Part shown: piece after piece, positions 8,804 through 17,174 of the stretch | Layout: each line of letters begins with the position of its first letter | How positions within the stretch are numbered: the first letter of the stretch is position 1 | DNA from: an uncultured Flavobacterium sp. | GTDB lineage: Bacteria > Bacteroidota > Bacteroidia > Flavobacteriales > Flavobacteriaceae | Length of the DNA stretch: 64,000 nt | Direction: 5' to 3' | Assembly (NCBI GenBank): GCA_937773775.1 | Contig: CALJVL010000010.1 | Coordinates: 62,001 to 126,000, forward strand | The notes under the pieces: model-generated | What the model saw: only the letters and a program-made list of their open reading frames with translations | Database searches by the model: none | Told to the model about the DNA's origin: nothing | Translations under genes and position numbers: made by a program

Positions 8804-11353
8804 ATGGATGATAATTTTTCACCAAGAGTAAAAGACGTTATTACTTACAGCAAAGAGGAAGCTTTGCGACTAGGTCATGACTTCATTGGAACAGAACACT
8901 TGATGCTAGGTATCCTTCGAGACGGAAGTGGCAAAGCAATACAAGTATTAAACAACCTGTCTATTGATTTGGACCATTTACGTAGAAAAGTAGAAATACT
9001 AAGCCCTGCTAACCCTACTACAGAGACTAATATTGAAAAGAAAAACCTTCATTTGACTCGTCAAGCGGAGCGTGCCTTGAAAACAACTTTTTTAGAAGCA
9101 AAGGTATTTCAAAGCTCATCCGTAAGTACAGCTCATCTATTATTATGCATTCTAAGAAATGAAAATGATCCAACAACCAAACTACTGAATAAATTAAAAA
9201 TTGATTATGATGTAGTTAAAGAACAATACACAAATATGACACCAAGCGAAGAAGAGTTCTTAGAGAACTTACCAAAAGCAACTGACTCATACAATGATGA
9301 TTCAGGACAAGATGACAGTCTAAAAGAAGCCAATTTTAATAATCCCGTTAATAAATCAAACAAAAAGTCTAAAACACCCGTTTTAGACAATTTCGGCAGG
9401 GATTTGACCGAAATGGCTGAGGAAGGAAAATTAGATCCTGTTGTAGGGCGAGAAAAAGAAATTGAGCGCGTCTGCCAGATATTAAGCCGCCGTAAGAAGA
9501 ACAACCCACTGCTTATTGGTGAGCCAGGAGTTGGAAAATCTGCCATTGCTGAAGGTTTAGCGCTACGTATCATACAGAAAAAAGTTTCTAGAATACTATT
9601 CGGCAAGCGCGTCGTAACTTTAGATTTAGCCAGCCTAGTTGCCGGTACTAAATATAGAGGGCAGTTTGAAGAACGTATGAAGGCGGTAATGAACGAATTG
9701 GAAAAAAATGATGACATTATTCTTTTTATAGATGAGATTCACACTATTGTAGGCGCTGGCGGGGCTACTGGTTCCTTAGACGCATCCAACATGTTTAAAC
9801 CGGCTTTAGCAAGAGGGGAAATCCAATGTATTGGAGCTACTACCCTTGACGAATACAGACAGTATATTGAGAAAGATGGTGCTTTAGAAAGACGTTTTCA
9901 AAAGATAATTGTGGAACCAACTTCTGTTGAAGAAACAATCACAATTTTGAACAACATAAAAAACAAATACGAAGACCACCATAATGTTATTTATACACCT
10001 GATGCTATTGAAGCCTGCGTAAAATTAACAAACAGGTATATGTCTGAACGTTTTTTGCCGGACAAAGCAATTGATGCTTTAGATGAAGCAGGTTCACGTG
10101 TACATATCACTAATATTGAAGTTCCTAAAAAAATTCTTGATTTAGAACGTCAGCTGGAAGATATTCGAGAATTAAAAAATGTCGTTGTCAAAAAACAGAA
10201 ATATGAGGAAGCCGCGAAGCTTCGCGATGATGAGAAACGAATCGAAAAAGAATTGGCTATAGCTCAAGAGCAATGGGAAGAAGATGCTAAAAATAACCGA
10301 ATCGAAGTTACAGAAGACAATGTTGCAGATGTAGTATCAATGATGACTGGAATCCCAGTAAATCGTATCGCACAAACAGAAAGCAACAAGTTAGCTAAAT
10401 TACCCGAACTTATAGAAAGTAAGGTAGTAGGTCAAAATGAGGCAGTAATGAAAATTGCTCGATCTATACAAAGAAATCGTGCTGGCTTAAAAGATCCCAA
10501 TCGACCAATTGGATCATTTATATTCCTAGGTCAAACAGGGGTAGGAAAAACACAGTTGGCTAAAGTCTTGGCTAAAGAATTATTTGATTCTGAAGATGCT
10601 TTGGTACGAATTGACATGAGTGAATACATGGAGAAATTTGCCATCTCTCGTTTGGTTGGTGCACCTCCAGGATACGTAGGTTATGAAGAAGGTGGACAAT
10701 TAACTGAAAAAGTTCGTAGAAAACCATATTGTGTAGTTTTATTAGATGAAATTGAAAAAGCACATCCAGATGTTTTCAATATGTTATTGCAAGTTCTTGA
10801 TGATGGATATCTTACTGACAGTTTAGGTCGAAAAATTGACTTCAAAAACACTATTGTAATAATGACTTCTAATGTAGGTGCCCGACAATTAAAAGATTTT
10901 GGTCAAGGGGTTGGTTTTGGTACCGCTGCTAAAGTAGCACAAGCTGATGACAATTCTAAGAGCATAATTGAGAATGCCTTAAAGAAAACATTTGCACCAG
11001 AATTCCTTAATAGAATTGATGATGTAATCGTATTCAACGCTTTGGAAAAACACGATATTGATATAATTATTGAAATTGAATTAAAAAAATTATATACTAG
11101 AGTGTCTGAATTGGGTTATAATTTAAGCCTCTCGGATAAAGCAAAAGCATTTATTGCAGAAAAAGGTTTTGATAGGCAGTTTGGCGCACGACCACTAAAA
11201 AGGGCAATTCAAAAATATGTAGAAGACAGCCTTGCTGAGGAGATTATTACCTCTAAAATAGCTTCAGGTGACGATATCTTCATGGACATTGAAGAAGGCG
11301 CACAGGAATTGACAGTAAAAGTTAATAAAGCTGAACAACCTACAAAGCAGTAG
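8804..11353 (+). CDS. clpC: ATP-dependent Clp protease ATP-binding subunit ClpC
   Basis: An 849-residue Hsp100 unfoldase that feeds substrates to ClpP and takes part in protein quality control. In order it contains two Clp-N repeats (about 1-150); AAA+ domain 1 with Walker A GEPGVGKS at 239-246 and Walker B ILFIDEIH; a middle region with a UVR-like segment ([11 protein letters not shown]); and AAA+ domain 2 with GQTGVGKT at 576-583 and a C-terminal D2-small domain. The UVR segment and single-helix middle domain favour ClpC over ClpB or ClpA. It is divergent from gyrA across a 261-bp intergenic region and followed by a terminator. Confidence 0.95.
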   Translation: MDDNFSPRVKDVITYSKEEALRLGHDFIGTEHLMLGILRDGSGKAIQVLNNLSIDLDHLRRKVEILSPANPTTETNIEKKNLHLTRQAERALKTTFLEAKVFQSSSVSTAHLLLCILRNENDPTTKLLNKLKIDYDVVKEQYTNMTPSEEEFLENLPKATDSYNDDSGQDDSLKEANFNNPVNKSNKKSKTPVLDNFGRDLTEMAEEGKLDPVVGREKEIERVCQILSRRKKNNPLLIGEPGVGKSAIAEGLALRIIQKKVSRILFGKRVVTLDLASLVAGTKYRGQFEERMKAVMNELEKNDDIILFIDEIHTIVGAGGATGSLDASNMFKPALARGEIQCIGATTLDEYRQYIEKDGALERRFQKIIVEPTSVEETITILNNIKNKYEDHHNVIYTPDAIEACVKLTNRYMSERFLPDKAIDALDEAGSRVHITNIEVPKKILDLERQLEDIRELKNVVVKKQKYEEAAKLRDDEKRIEKELAIAQEQWEEDAKNNRIEVTEDNVADVVSMMTGIPVNRIAQTESNKLAKLPELIESKVVGQNEAVMKIARSIQRNRAGLKDPNRPIGSFIFLGQTGVGKTQLAKVLAKELFDSEDALVRIDMSEYMEKFAISRLVGAPPGYVGYEEGGQLTEKVRRKPYCVVLLDEIEKAHPDVFNMLLQVLDDGYLTDSLGRKIDFKNTIVIMTSNVGARQLKDFGQGVGFGTAAKVAQADDNSKSIIENALKKTFAPEFLNRIDDVIVFNALEKHDIDIIIEIELKKLYTRVSELGYNLSLSDKAKAFIAEKGFDRQFGARPLKRAIQKYVEDSLAEEIITSKIASGDDIFMDIEEGAQELTVKVNKAEQPTKQ

Positions 11354-11373
11354 ATTCTCATTATTAATCATAA

Positions 11374-11416
11374 AATAAACCCGTTCCATTTTTATAGTGT
11401 AACGGGTTTATTCTTT
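11374..11416 (+). terminator. Terminator after clpC
   Basis: 12-bp stem AATAAACCCGTT / AACGGGTTTATT with a 15-nt loop and T-rich tail directly after clpC. Confidence 0.8.
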
Positions 11417-11492
11417 ATAAAATTTATTGTTAATATTAAAAACAAATATTTACATTTGAATTTTATAATTGCAGGTCAAACTATATAATAAT

Positions 11493-12863
11493 ATGTCACA
11501 AAACAAAGTAATTCTAGGTAGTGAAGAATGGTGTTCCTTTCCGGAATTGGGCATCCCCACAATAAAGGCTCGTGTAGATTCAGGTGCAAAGACATCTGCG
11601 TTACATGCCATAAATATAGCCCCTTTCATCAAAAACGAGACTAACTGGGTTAAATTTGATATCAACCCGATTCAAAATAATCTCAAAACAGTTATCCACT
11701 GTGAGGCTCCTTTAATAGACAAACGTATTGTGAAAAGTTCTAGCGGATTTCGCGAACAGCGATATGTTATCCAGACTAGCTTAGAAATTGGAGATTCAAA
11801 ATGGCCTATTGAAATGACGTTAACTAATCGCGATTCAATGGGGTTCCGCATGCTTCTGGGGCGTGAAGCGATGAGCGGAAGAGTTCTGGTCGATCCAGAA
11901 CAACAATATCTTTTGGGCCAACCCACATCTGAAAACCTTAAAGAATTGTATAAAAATTCCGCAAAAGCGAGCACAGGCTTACGAATAGGTGTTTTAGCAA
12001 GCAACCCTGAATTATACAGCAACAAAAGAATCATGGAAGCCGGTGAAATGCGCGGTCACGAAATGCATTTTTTAAACATTAAGGAGTGCTACATGAAACT
12101 TGATGCGGAAACACCGGAAATTCATTATCGAGGCGGAATAATTCTCAACCAATTTGACGCCATTATTCCAAGAATACGACCAAGTATGACTTTTTATGGA
12201 TGCGCATTAACGAGGCAGTTTGAAGCGTTAAAAGTATTTTGTCTTAACTCCGCAAGCGCAATTACACAATCTCGCGACAAATTATATTCACTACAGTTAC
12301 TCTTGAACAGCGGTATTGGAATTCCAACAACTGGTTTTGCCAACTCACCCCTAGACACCAATGATCTGATCAAGATGGTGGGAGGGCCACCACTAATTGT
12401 AAAACTACTGGAAGGAACCCAAGGTAAAGGAGTAGTTTTGGCCGAGACAAAAAAAGCTGCAGAAAGTGTTATCAACGCATTCAAAAGCTTAAATGCCAAT
12501 ATATTGGTACAGGAGTTTATCAAAGAAGCTAATGGAAAAGATATCCGTTGTTTTGTAATCGATGGCAAAGTGGTTGCATCTATACAACGTGAGGCAATGC
12601 CTGGCGAGTTTAGAGCAAACATTCATCTAGGCGGAACTGCATCGGTTATAAATGTAACTATGGAAGAAAAGCGTATCGCGATAAAAGCAGCAAAAGCTAT
12701 GGATTTGAAAGTAGCAGGTGTCGATATCATCCGTTCTTCAAAAGGACCTTTACTACTAGAAGTTAATTCTTCTCCAGGATTAGAAGGAATCGAAGGGGCA
12801 ACAAATAAAGATATTGCAGGTGAAATGATTAAGGCTATCGAAAAGAACTTCAAAATAAAATAA
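11493..12863 (+). CDS. rimK: RimB-like retropepsin domain fused to RimK-like ATP-grasp ligase
   Basis: A 456-residue two-domain protein. Residues 1-150 match the retropepsin-like ATP-dependent zinc protease family (PF05618 type), with the active-site-like motif [12 protein letters not shown] (Asp29). Residues about 160-450 form a RimK ATP-grasp ligase ([11 protein letters not shown] glycine-rich loop, [14 protein letters not shown] metal/ATP site). RimK adds glutamate residues to the C-terminus of ribosomal protein S6, and in pseudomonads a separate retropepsin-like RimB trims them. Here the two activities appear joined in one chain. I chose ATG 11493; a TTG 24 bases upstream would add eight unconserved residues. 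It is monocistronic, between terminators. Confidence 0.88.
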   Translation: MSQNKVILGSEEWCSFPELGIPTIKARVDSGAKTSALHAINIAPFIKNETNWVKFDINPIQNNLKTVIHCEAPLIDKRIVKSSSGFREQRYVIQTSLEIGDSKWPIEMTLTNRDSMGFRMLLGREAMSGRVLVDPEQQYLLGQPTSENLKELYKNSAKASTGLRIGVLASNPELYSNKRIMEAGEMRGHEMHFLNIKECYMKLDAETPEIHYRGGIILNQFDAIIPRIRPSMTFYGCALTRQFEALKVFCLNSASAITQSRDKLYSLQLLLNSGIGIPTTGFANSPLDTNDLIKMVGGPPLIVKLLEGTQGKGVVLAETKKAAESVINAFKSLNANILVQEFIKEANGKDIRCFVIDGKVVASIQREAMPGEFRANIHLGGTASVINVTMEEKRIAIKAAKAMDLKVAGVDIIRSSKGPLLLEVNSSPGLEGIEGATNKDIAGEMIKAIEKNFKIK

Positions 12864-12899
12864 ACCGAAGCCAATCTACATAAATTGTTGTTAACTTAG

Positions 12900-12950
12900 T
12901 TTTAAAAAAAAAAAAGATCCAATTTATAAAATTTGGATGGTTTTTTTTTA
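12900..12950. terminator. AT-rich terminator between convergent genes
   Basis: An A-run, a short stem ATCCAA / TTGGAT with AT-rich interior, and a T9 run separate the RimK fusion from the convergent phosphate transporter. The stem is short, so efficiency is uncertain. Confidence 0.55.
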
Positions 12951-12968
12951 ATCAAAAGCTATGAATTA

Positions 12969-14252
12969 TTACAGAAATAGACTAAGAACATAGTAAATTA
13001 GGGCAGCTAAAACAGCCGACACAGGAATTGTTAATACCCAAGCCCATAACAAACTTACGGTTACCCCCCAACGTACCGCAGAAACTCTTTTTGTCAAACC
13101 TACTCCTATAATCGAACCTGTAATCGTATGTGTTGTACTTACAGGAATTTTTAAATGCTCTGTAAAATATAGTGTTAAAGCGCCGGCAGTTTCTGCGGCC
13201 ACACCTTCAAAAGAAGTTACTTTTGTGATCTTAGAACCCATTGTTTTAACGATTTTCCATCCCCCACTTAACGTTCCGGCGGCTATAGCAGTATAACAAG
13301 CTAACGGGATCCAAACAGGCATCTGACCAGCAATGTTATCTTTAGGTAAAATTACATCAAGCCAATCTGGTAAACTTTCTTGCGCCACGCCGCTAGTATG
13401 AATATAAACAGCCACCGCAGCAGCAATAATACCCATTACTTTTTGGGAATCATTTCCACCGTGACCTAAACTAAAAGCTGCTGAGGATAATAATTGCATT
13501 TTTTTTAGCCATGATGCTGCTTGATTTAAATTTAAAGAACTAAAAATTAAACAAAACATACTTACAGACAAAACAATAAAAGCCACCAAAAACCATTTAA
13601 TGTTATGCGCTTCACAAGCTACACTCCAAAAATGAGAATCAAAACGTGGTTCAGATATCGCATCATAGTACAACATTTGACTTTCGACAAACCAAATCGT
13701 TGAAGCGATTAGCAATAATGTAAATAACTTGGGATAAACACTTTTTTTTGAAGAGTATAAAAGCCAAATCGAAATCAGATAAGAAATCAGAGCACCTAGT
13801 AAAGGGGCTAATACGATAAAGGCAATAATGATAGTAACTCCAGAAGGCATTCCGCCATCCTTATCTTCTTTGTACCAAGAAACCACCCCAAAACCAGCAT
13901 GCGCTATTGCCGCACCGGCAAAACCGCCAATTAAAGTGTGAGATGAACTTGAAGGTATTCCTAGCCACCAAGTGAGTAGGTTCCAACAAATAGCAGCAAT
14001 AACCCCTGCCAGAATAACCACGAGGTTAATATCCATTGTGTGTGCTGTCTTAGCAACAGTATCTGCTACACCAAAGCCAAAAACCCAGTATGCCAAGAAG
14101 TTAAAAAAAGCAGCCCATAGTACCGCTTGGAACGGAGACAACACTTTTGTCGCAACAACGGTAGCAATAGCATTAGCTGCATCATGAAAACCATTAATAT
14201 AATCAAAGATCAAGGCCAATACAATAATAACAATAAGTAAAGTAAATTCCAT
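12969..14252 (-). CDS. Inorganic phosphate transporter, PiT family
   Basis: A 427-residue polytopic inner-membrane protein with about ten to twelve hydrophobic segments. It contains the duplicated PiT signature: GFHDAANAIATVVATKVLSP near the N-terminus and the matching SLGHGGNDSQKVMG in the second half, followed by PVSTTHTITGSIIGVG. PiT proteins take up metal-phosphate complexes with protons or sodium at low affinity and constitutively. It lies 29 bp downstream of a DUF47 gene on the same strand, the classic Pit accessory pairing. Confidence 0.93.
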   Translation of the reverse strand: MEFTLLIVIIVLALIFDYINGFHDAANAIATVVATKVLSPFQAVLWAAFFNFLAYWVFGFGVADTVAKTAHTMDINLVVILAGVIAAICWNLLTWWLGIPSSSSHTLIGGFAGAAIAHAGFGVVSWYKEDKDGGMPSGVTIIIAFIVLAPLLGALISYLISIWLLYSSKKSVYPKLFTLLLIASTIWFVESQMLYYDAISEPRFDSHFWSVACEAHNIKWFLVAFIVLSVSMFCLIFSSLNLNQAASWLKKMQLLSSAAFSLGHGGNDSQKVMGIIAAAVAVYIHTSGVAQESLPDWLDVILPKDNIAGQMPVWIPLACYTAIAAGTLSGGWKIVKTMGSKITKVTSFEGVAAETAGALTLYFTEHLKIPVSTTHTITGSIIGVGLTKRVSAVRWGVTVSLLWAWVLTIPVSAVLAALIYYVLSLFL

Positions 14253-14281
14253 AAGTGTAACTTAAGAAGTATCTGATTAGA

Positions 14282-14926
14282 TTAAGAATTTTTTACCGCA
14301 ATAGACTCTAAAACACTAGCCACGCTCTTACACTTATCCGTCGCAGTTTCTAAAACCGATAATACTTCTTTATACTTAATAATGTTTTTAACATCCGTTT
14401 CATTTTCGAATATTTCAAAAACAGCTTTATTATATACATTATCCGATTTATTCTCCAGCTTGCTAATTCTAGCACATGCCTCAGTAATCTTCTTGATGTC
14501 TTTTAAATTTCTTAATTCATTTACAGCCACACCAATATTCTGGCAAGCTTCGAGGTTAATTTCAGTCAATTTTCTTATAGACTTAGTAATCTTATCAACC
14601 TGATATAGACGCATTCTACTTGCAGCACCATGAAGATTATCCGCAACATTATCAATTTTAGTAATCAAAGAGTGAATGTCTTCCCTGTCGAAAGGTGTAA
14701 TAAAATTTCTACTCAACTCAAGATTAGTTTGTCGAGTGATTACTTCTCCTCTTTCCTCTAGTTTGTCAATTTTTTGAAAAAGAACTTCTCTTTCTTTTAA
14801 AGGAAGGTTCACTGCATCATGTAAAATTGACGCTAGTTCGATTAAATTGTTTGAGGCATCCTCAAATAGCGGAAAAAACTTTTTTTCCTTTGGGACTAAA
14901 AATTGGAAAATACTATTTATTGACAT
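14282..14926 (-). CDS. DUF47 family PhoU-like protein (Pit accessory)
   Basis: A 214-residue all-helical cytoplasmic protein of the DUF47/PhoU-like family, starting MSINSIFQFLVPKEKKFFPLF as is usual. It has regularly spaced acidic and Arg residues in helical bundles (REDIHSLITKIDNVADNLHGAASRM). These proteins pair with Pit transporters and are thought to regulate or adapt low-affinity phosphate transport, by analogy to PhoU with Pst. It is first in the two-gene operon, with a TAAATTTG -7 box on the minus strand at 14947-14954, 21 bases before its ATG. Confidence 0.9.
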   Translation of the reverse strand: MSINSIFQFLVPKEKKFFPLFEDASNNLIELASILHDAVNLPLKEREVLFQKIDKLEERGEVITRQTNLELSRNFITPFDREDIHSLITKIDNVADNLHGAASRMRLYQVDKITKSIRKLTEINLEACQNIGVAVNELRNLKDIKKITEACARISKLENKSDNVYNKAVFEIFENETDVKNIIKYKEVLSVLETATDKCKSVASVLESIAVKNS

Positions 14927-14946
14927 TTTTATATATTTTTACACCG

Positions 14947-14954
14947 CAAATTTA
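14947..14954 (-). promoter_or_regulatory. -7 promoter box for DUF47-pit operon
   Basis: Minus-strand TAAATTTG fits TAnnTTTG just upstream of the DUF47 start. A TTG lies 15 bases further upstream, slightly closer than the usual 17-23 spacing. Confidence 0.5.
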
Positions 14955-15009
14955 CTTCATTTTTGCGCTCAATCGGCACTAGCTTAATAAATCTTCTTCG
15001 ATTTGGAAA

Positions 15010-16488
15010 CTATTCAAAAAAGACACCGTTTTCCTCAATATCGTAATGCAAAATACGGTCTTCCTTTATGAATGAAACTTCTTCTCTGTAAGCAGCTAAA
15101 AACATTTCGATAAAATCGCTCGATTTCAATGGTCTCCTGTATTGAATGGCTTGCGCTGCGTTCATTAATTCGATTGCCAAAATGCGCTCGATATTATCCA
15201 TTACTCGCAATGCTTTTGTAGCTCCGTTTGCTCCCATACTCACATGGTCTTCTTGACCATTGCTTGACACGATGCTATCAATACTAGCCGGTGTCGCTAA
15301 TTGCTTGTTCTGACTAACAACACTGGCCGCTGTGTATTGAGGAATCATCAATCCGGAGTTCAACCCAGGGTTATCCACTAAAAATGCAGGTAAATTACGT
15401 AATCCTGAAATTAATTGATAGGTTCTTCTTTCTGAAATACTGCCCAATTCCGCCAAAGCAATTGCCATAAAGTCTAAAGCTAATGCTAAAGGCTGCCCAT
15501 GAAAATTACCTCCCGAAATAATCTTATCACTTTCAATAAAGATATTAGGATTATCTGTAACCGAATTAATTTCAGTTTTAAATACTTTTTTCACATACTC
15601 GAAAGCGTCTTTTGAAGCACCGTGAACTTGAGGAATACAACGAAAAGAATACGGATCTTGTACATGTATTTTCTCTTGCTCAATAATTTCACTACCCTCT
15701 AAAAATCCTTTTACACGACTAGCTGTAACGATTTGTCCTTTGTGAGGACGTATAAAATGTATTAACTCATCGAATGGTTCGATACGACCATCGAACCCTT
15801 CCAAAGATATAGTTCCTATTAGATCGGCTAAATAAGAGAACTTATTGGCTTTCATTAAAATATGAGCTCCATAAGCACTCATAAATTGAGTGCCGTTCAA
15901 TAAGGCCAAACCTTCTTTAGATTGCAATACAATTGGCTCCCAGTTAAAGCGTTCCATAATTACACTTGAATATACTTTTTTACCTTCAAAATAAACTTCT
16001 CCTTCTCCTAACAATGGTAATGAAAGATGTGCTAAAGGAGCTAAATCTCCAGAAGCACCTAAAGAACCCTGGGTATAAATTACTGGCAAAATATCGTTGT
16101 TGTAAAAAGCAACTAATCGCTCCACTGTTTGCAATTGTATTCCCGAATGTCCATAACTTAAAGATTGTATTTTAAGCAACAACATTAATTTCACAATAGC
16201 ACTTGGAACCTCTTCTCCCGTACCACAAGAATGCGATTTTACTAAATTCTCTTGTAATTTTGACAAGTTTTCATTCGATATTTTCACATTGCAAAGTGAA
16301 CCAAAACCAGTATTAATACCATAAATAGGTTCCGAGTGGGAAGCCATTTTATTATCTAAAAAATCACGGCATTTTTGAATGTTTATTTTGGCCTCATCAG
16401 ACAATTCTACTAATTTATGTTGGGAAATAATTTTTTGTACTATTTCAAGGGAAAGCACCTCAGTACTTATGTAATGTGTATTATCCAT
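15010..16488 (-). CDS. hutH: Histidine ammonia-lyase family protein
   Basis: A 492-residue aromatic amino acid lyase that uses an autocatalytic MIO prosthetic group formed from Ala145-Ser146-Gly147 in GSLGASGDLAPLAH. The block SVDSIPTS-QEDHVSMG typical of HutH appears as SIDSIVSSNGQEDHVSMGAN. Other conserved parts are YGINTGFGSL and the GNFHGQPLALALD loop. HutH deaminates histidine to trans-urocanate. No other hut genes flank it, and related flavobacterial lyases can act on tyrosine, so substrate should be read as probable histidine. I chose ATG 16488: the frame stays open 62 codons further upstream, but that part is hydrophobic, low-complexity and precedes the conserved start. Confidence 0.85.
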   Translation of the reverse strand: MDNTHYISTEVLSLEIVQKIISQHKLVELSDEAKINIQKCRDFLDNKMASHSEPIYGINTGFGSLCNVKISNENLSKLQENLVKSHSCGTGEEVPSAIVKLMLLLKIQSLSYGHSGIQLQTVERLVAFYNNDILPVIYTQGSLGASGDLAPLAHLSLPLLGEGEVYFEGKKVYSSVIMERFNWEPIVLQSKEGLALLNGTQFMSAYGAHILMKANKFSYLADLIGTISLEGFDGRIEPFDELIHFIRPHKGQIVTASRVKGFLEGSEIIEQEKIHVQDPYSFRCIPQVHGASKDAFEYVKKVFKTEINSVTDNPNIFIESDKIISGGNFHGQPLALALDFMAIALAELGSISERRTYQLISGLRNLPAFLVDNPGLNSGLMIPQYTAASVVSQNKQLATPASIDSIVSSNGQEDHVSMGANGATKALRVMDNIERILAIELMNAAQAIQYRRPLKSSDFIEMFLAAYREEVSFIKEDRILHYDIEENGVFFE

Positions 16489-16926
16489 CTTGCATTGATT
16501 TTTTGAGTAAACAAAATTGAATAAATCAATATTAGAAAGCAACTTATATCGTAAAAAAAATAAAAATATTGTAAAAAAAAACATTATTATAATGAATTTG
16601 ATGCAGTAATTACAAGAATATTCTTCCTTAAATAGTAACGCAGTTTTTACAACTGTGGAACTGACTAAATCCACCCGCTACACACTCCAATTATTGAATA
16701 CAATTATTACACGCAGTACATGAATAGCTTGTTAATCAAGCCGAAACGAGAACAATCTATCATTCGATTATAAAAAAAATTAGTCATAAGCACCTCTACT
16801 TGGCATATGGACTAAATCAAATATATAGATTGTTCTGTTAATAAGCTCGAAAAATGAGAAATAGTCAACAGGAAGCAAATTCTCATTAGATTATTAAAAT
16901 ATTCGCAAAAACTGAAAAAAGGTTTT
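16489..16926. other. Intergenic region, no gene seen
   Basis: About 440 bp between the divergent hutH start and the thr operon promoter. It is AT-rich with stops in all frames, and I see no tRNA or strong hairpin. It must hold the hutH promoter, but no clean TAnnTTTG/TTG pair is present on the minus strand (a CAATTTTG about 20 bases before the hutH ATG is one base off). Confidence 0.5.
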
Positions 16927-16954
16927 TTGCTTTTTATAAAAAACTGTATTTTTG
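16927..16954 (+). promoter_or_regulatory. thr operon promoter
   Basis: TTG at 16927-16929 and TATTTTTG at 16947-16954 are separated by 17 bases, matching the flavobacterial TTG-N17-23-TAnnTTTG promoter. Transcription would begin around 16961, only a few bases before the leader peptide ATG at 16965, giving an almost leaderless upstream message. Confidence 0.7.
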
Positions 16955-16964
16955 ACAATCAATA

Positions 16965-17066
16965 ATGAAACACAACAGATCTAAATATCACACTTCGATA
17001 ATAGCCCAAATTCGGGTTGCACTATCTGTTACAACTACATTTACAGTTACAACTACTACCCCTTAG
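16965..17066 (+). CDS. Putative thr operon leader peptide (attenuator)
   Basis: A 33-codon frame begins MKHNRSKYHTSIIAQIRV and ends in a run where nine of the last eleven residues are Thr or Val: VTTTFTVTTTTP. Ile and Thr codons together dominate, which is the signature of a leader whose translation senses charged tRNA-Thr (and perhaps tRNA-Ile) ahead of thrABC. The ATG lies just downstream of a well-matched promoter, and thrA begins 108 bases after the stop. The stop codon falls inside the palindrome TACCCCTTAGGGGTA (17057-17071). I do not see a classical GC-rich terminator with a U-run between leader and thrA, so the downstream switch is unresolved. Confidence 0.72.
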   Translation: MKHNRSKYHTSIIAQIRVALSVTTTFTVTTTTP

Positions 17067-17174
17067 GGGTATACACTTTACATATAATCCTATCAAACTA
17101 TTTTTCTTTTTTTAAAAAAGGGAATCTTTGGATGTATAAAAGAAGCTTGCATTTTCTAAATCAAAACGAATAAA

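Noticed and set aside
16489..16674. Extended N-terminus of the histidine ammonia-lyase frame
   Set aside because: The extra 62 codons are low-complexity hydrophobic sequence without family similarity; the conserved protein starts at 16488.
17057..17071. Palindrome TACCCCTTAGGGGTA as the thr attenuator terminator
   Set aside because: The loop is too small and no T-run follows; it may influence the leader RNA, but it is not a standard terminator.
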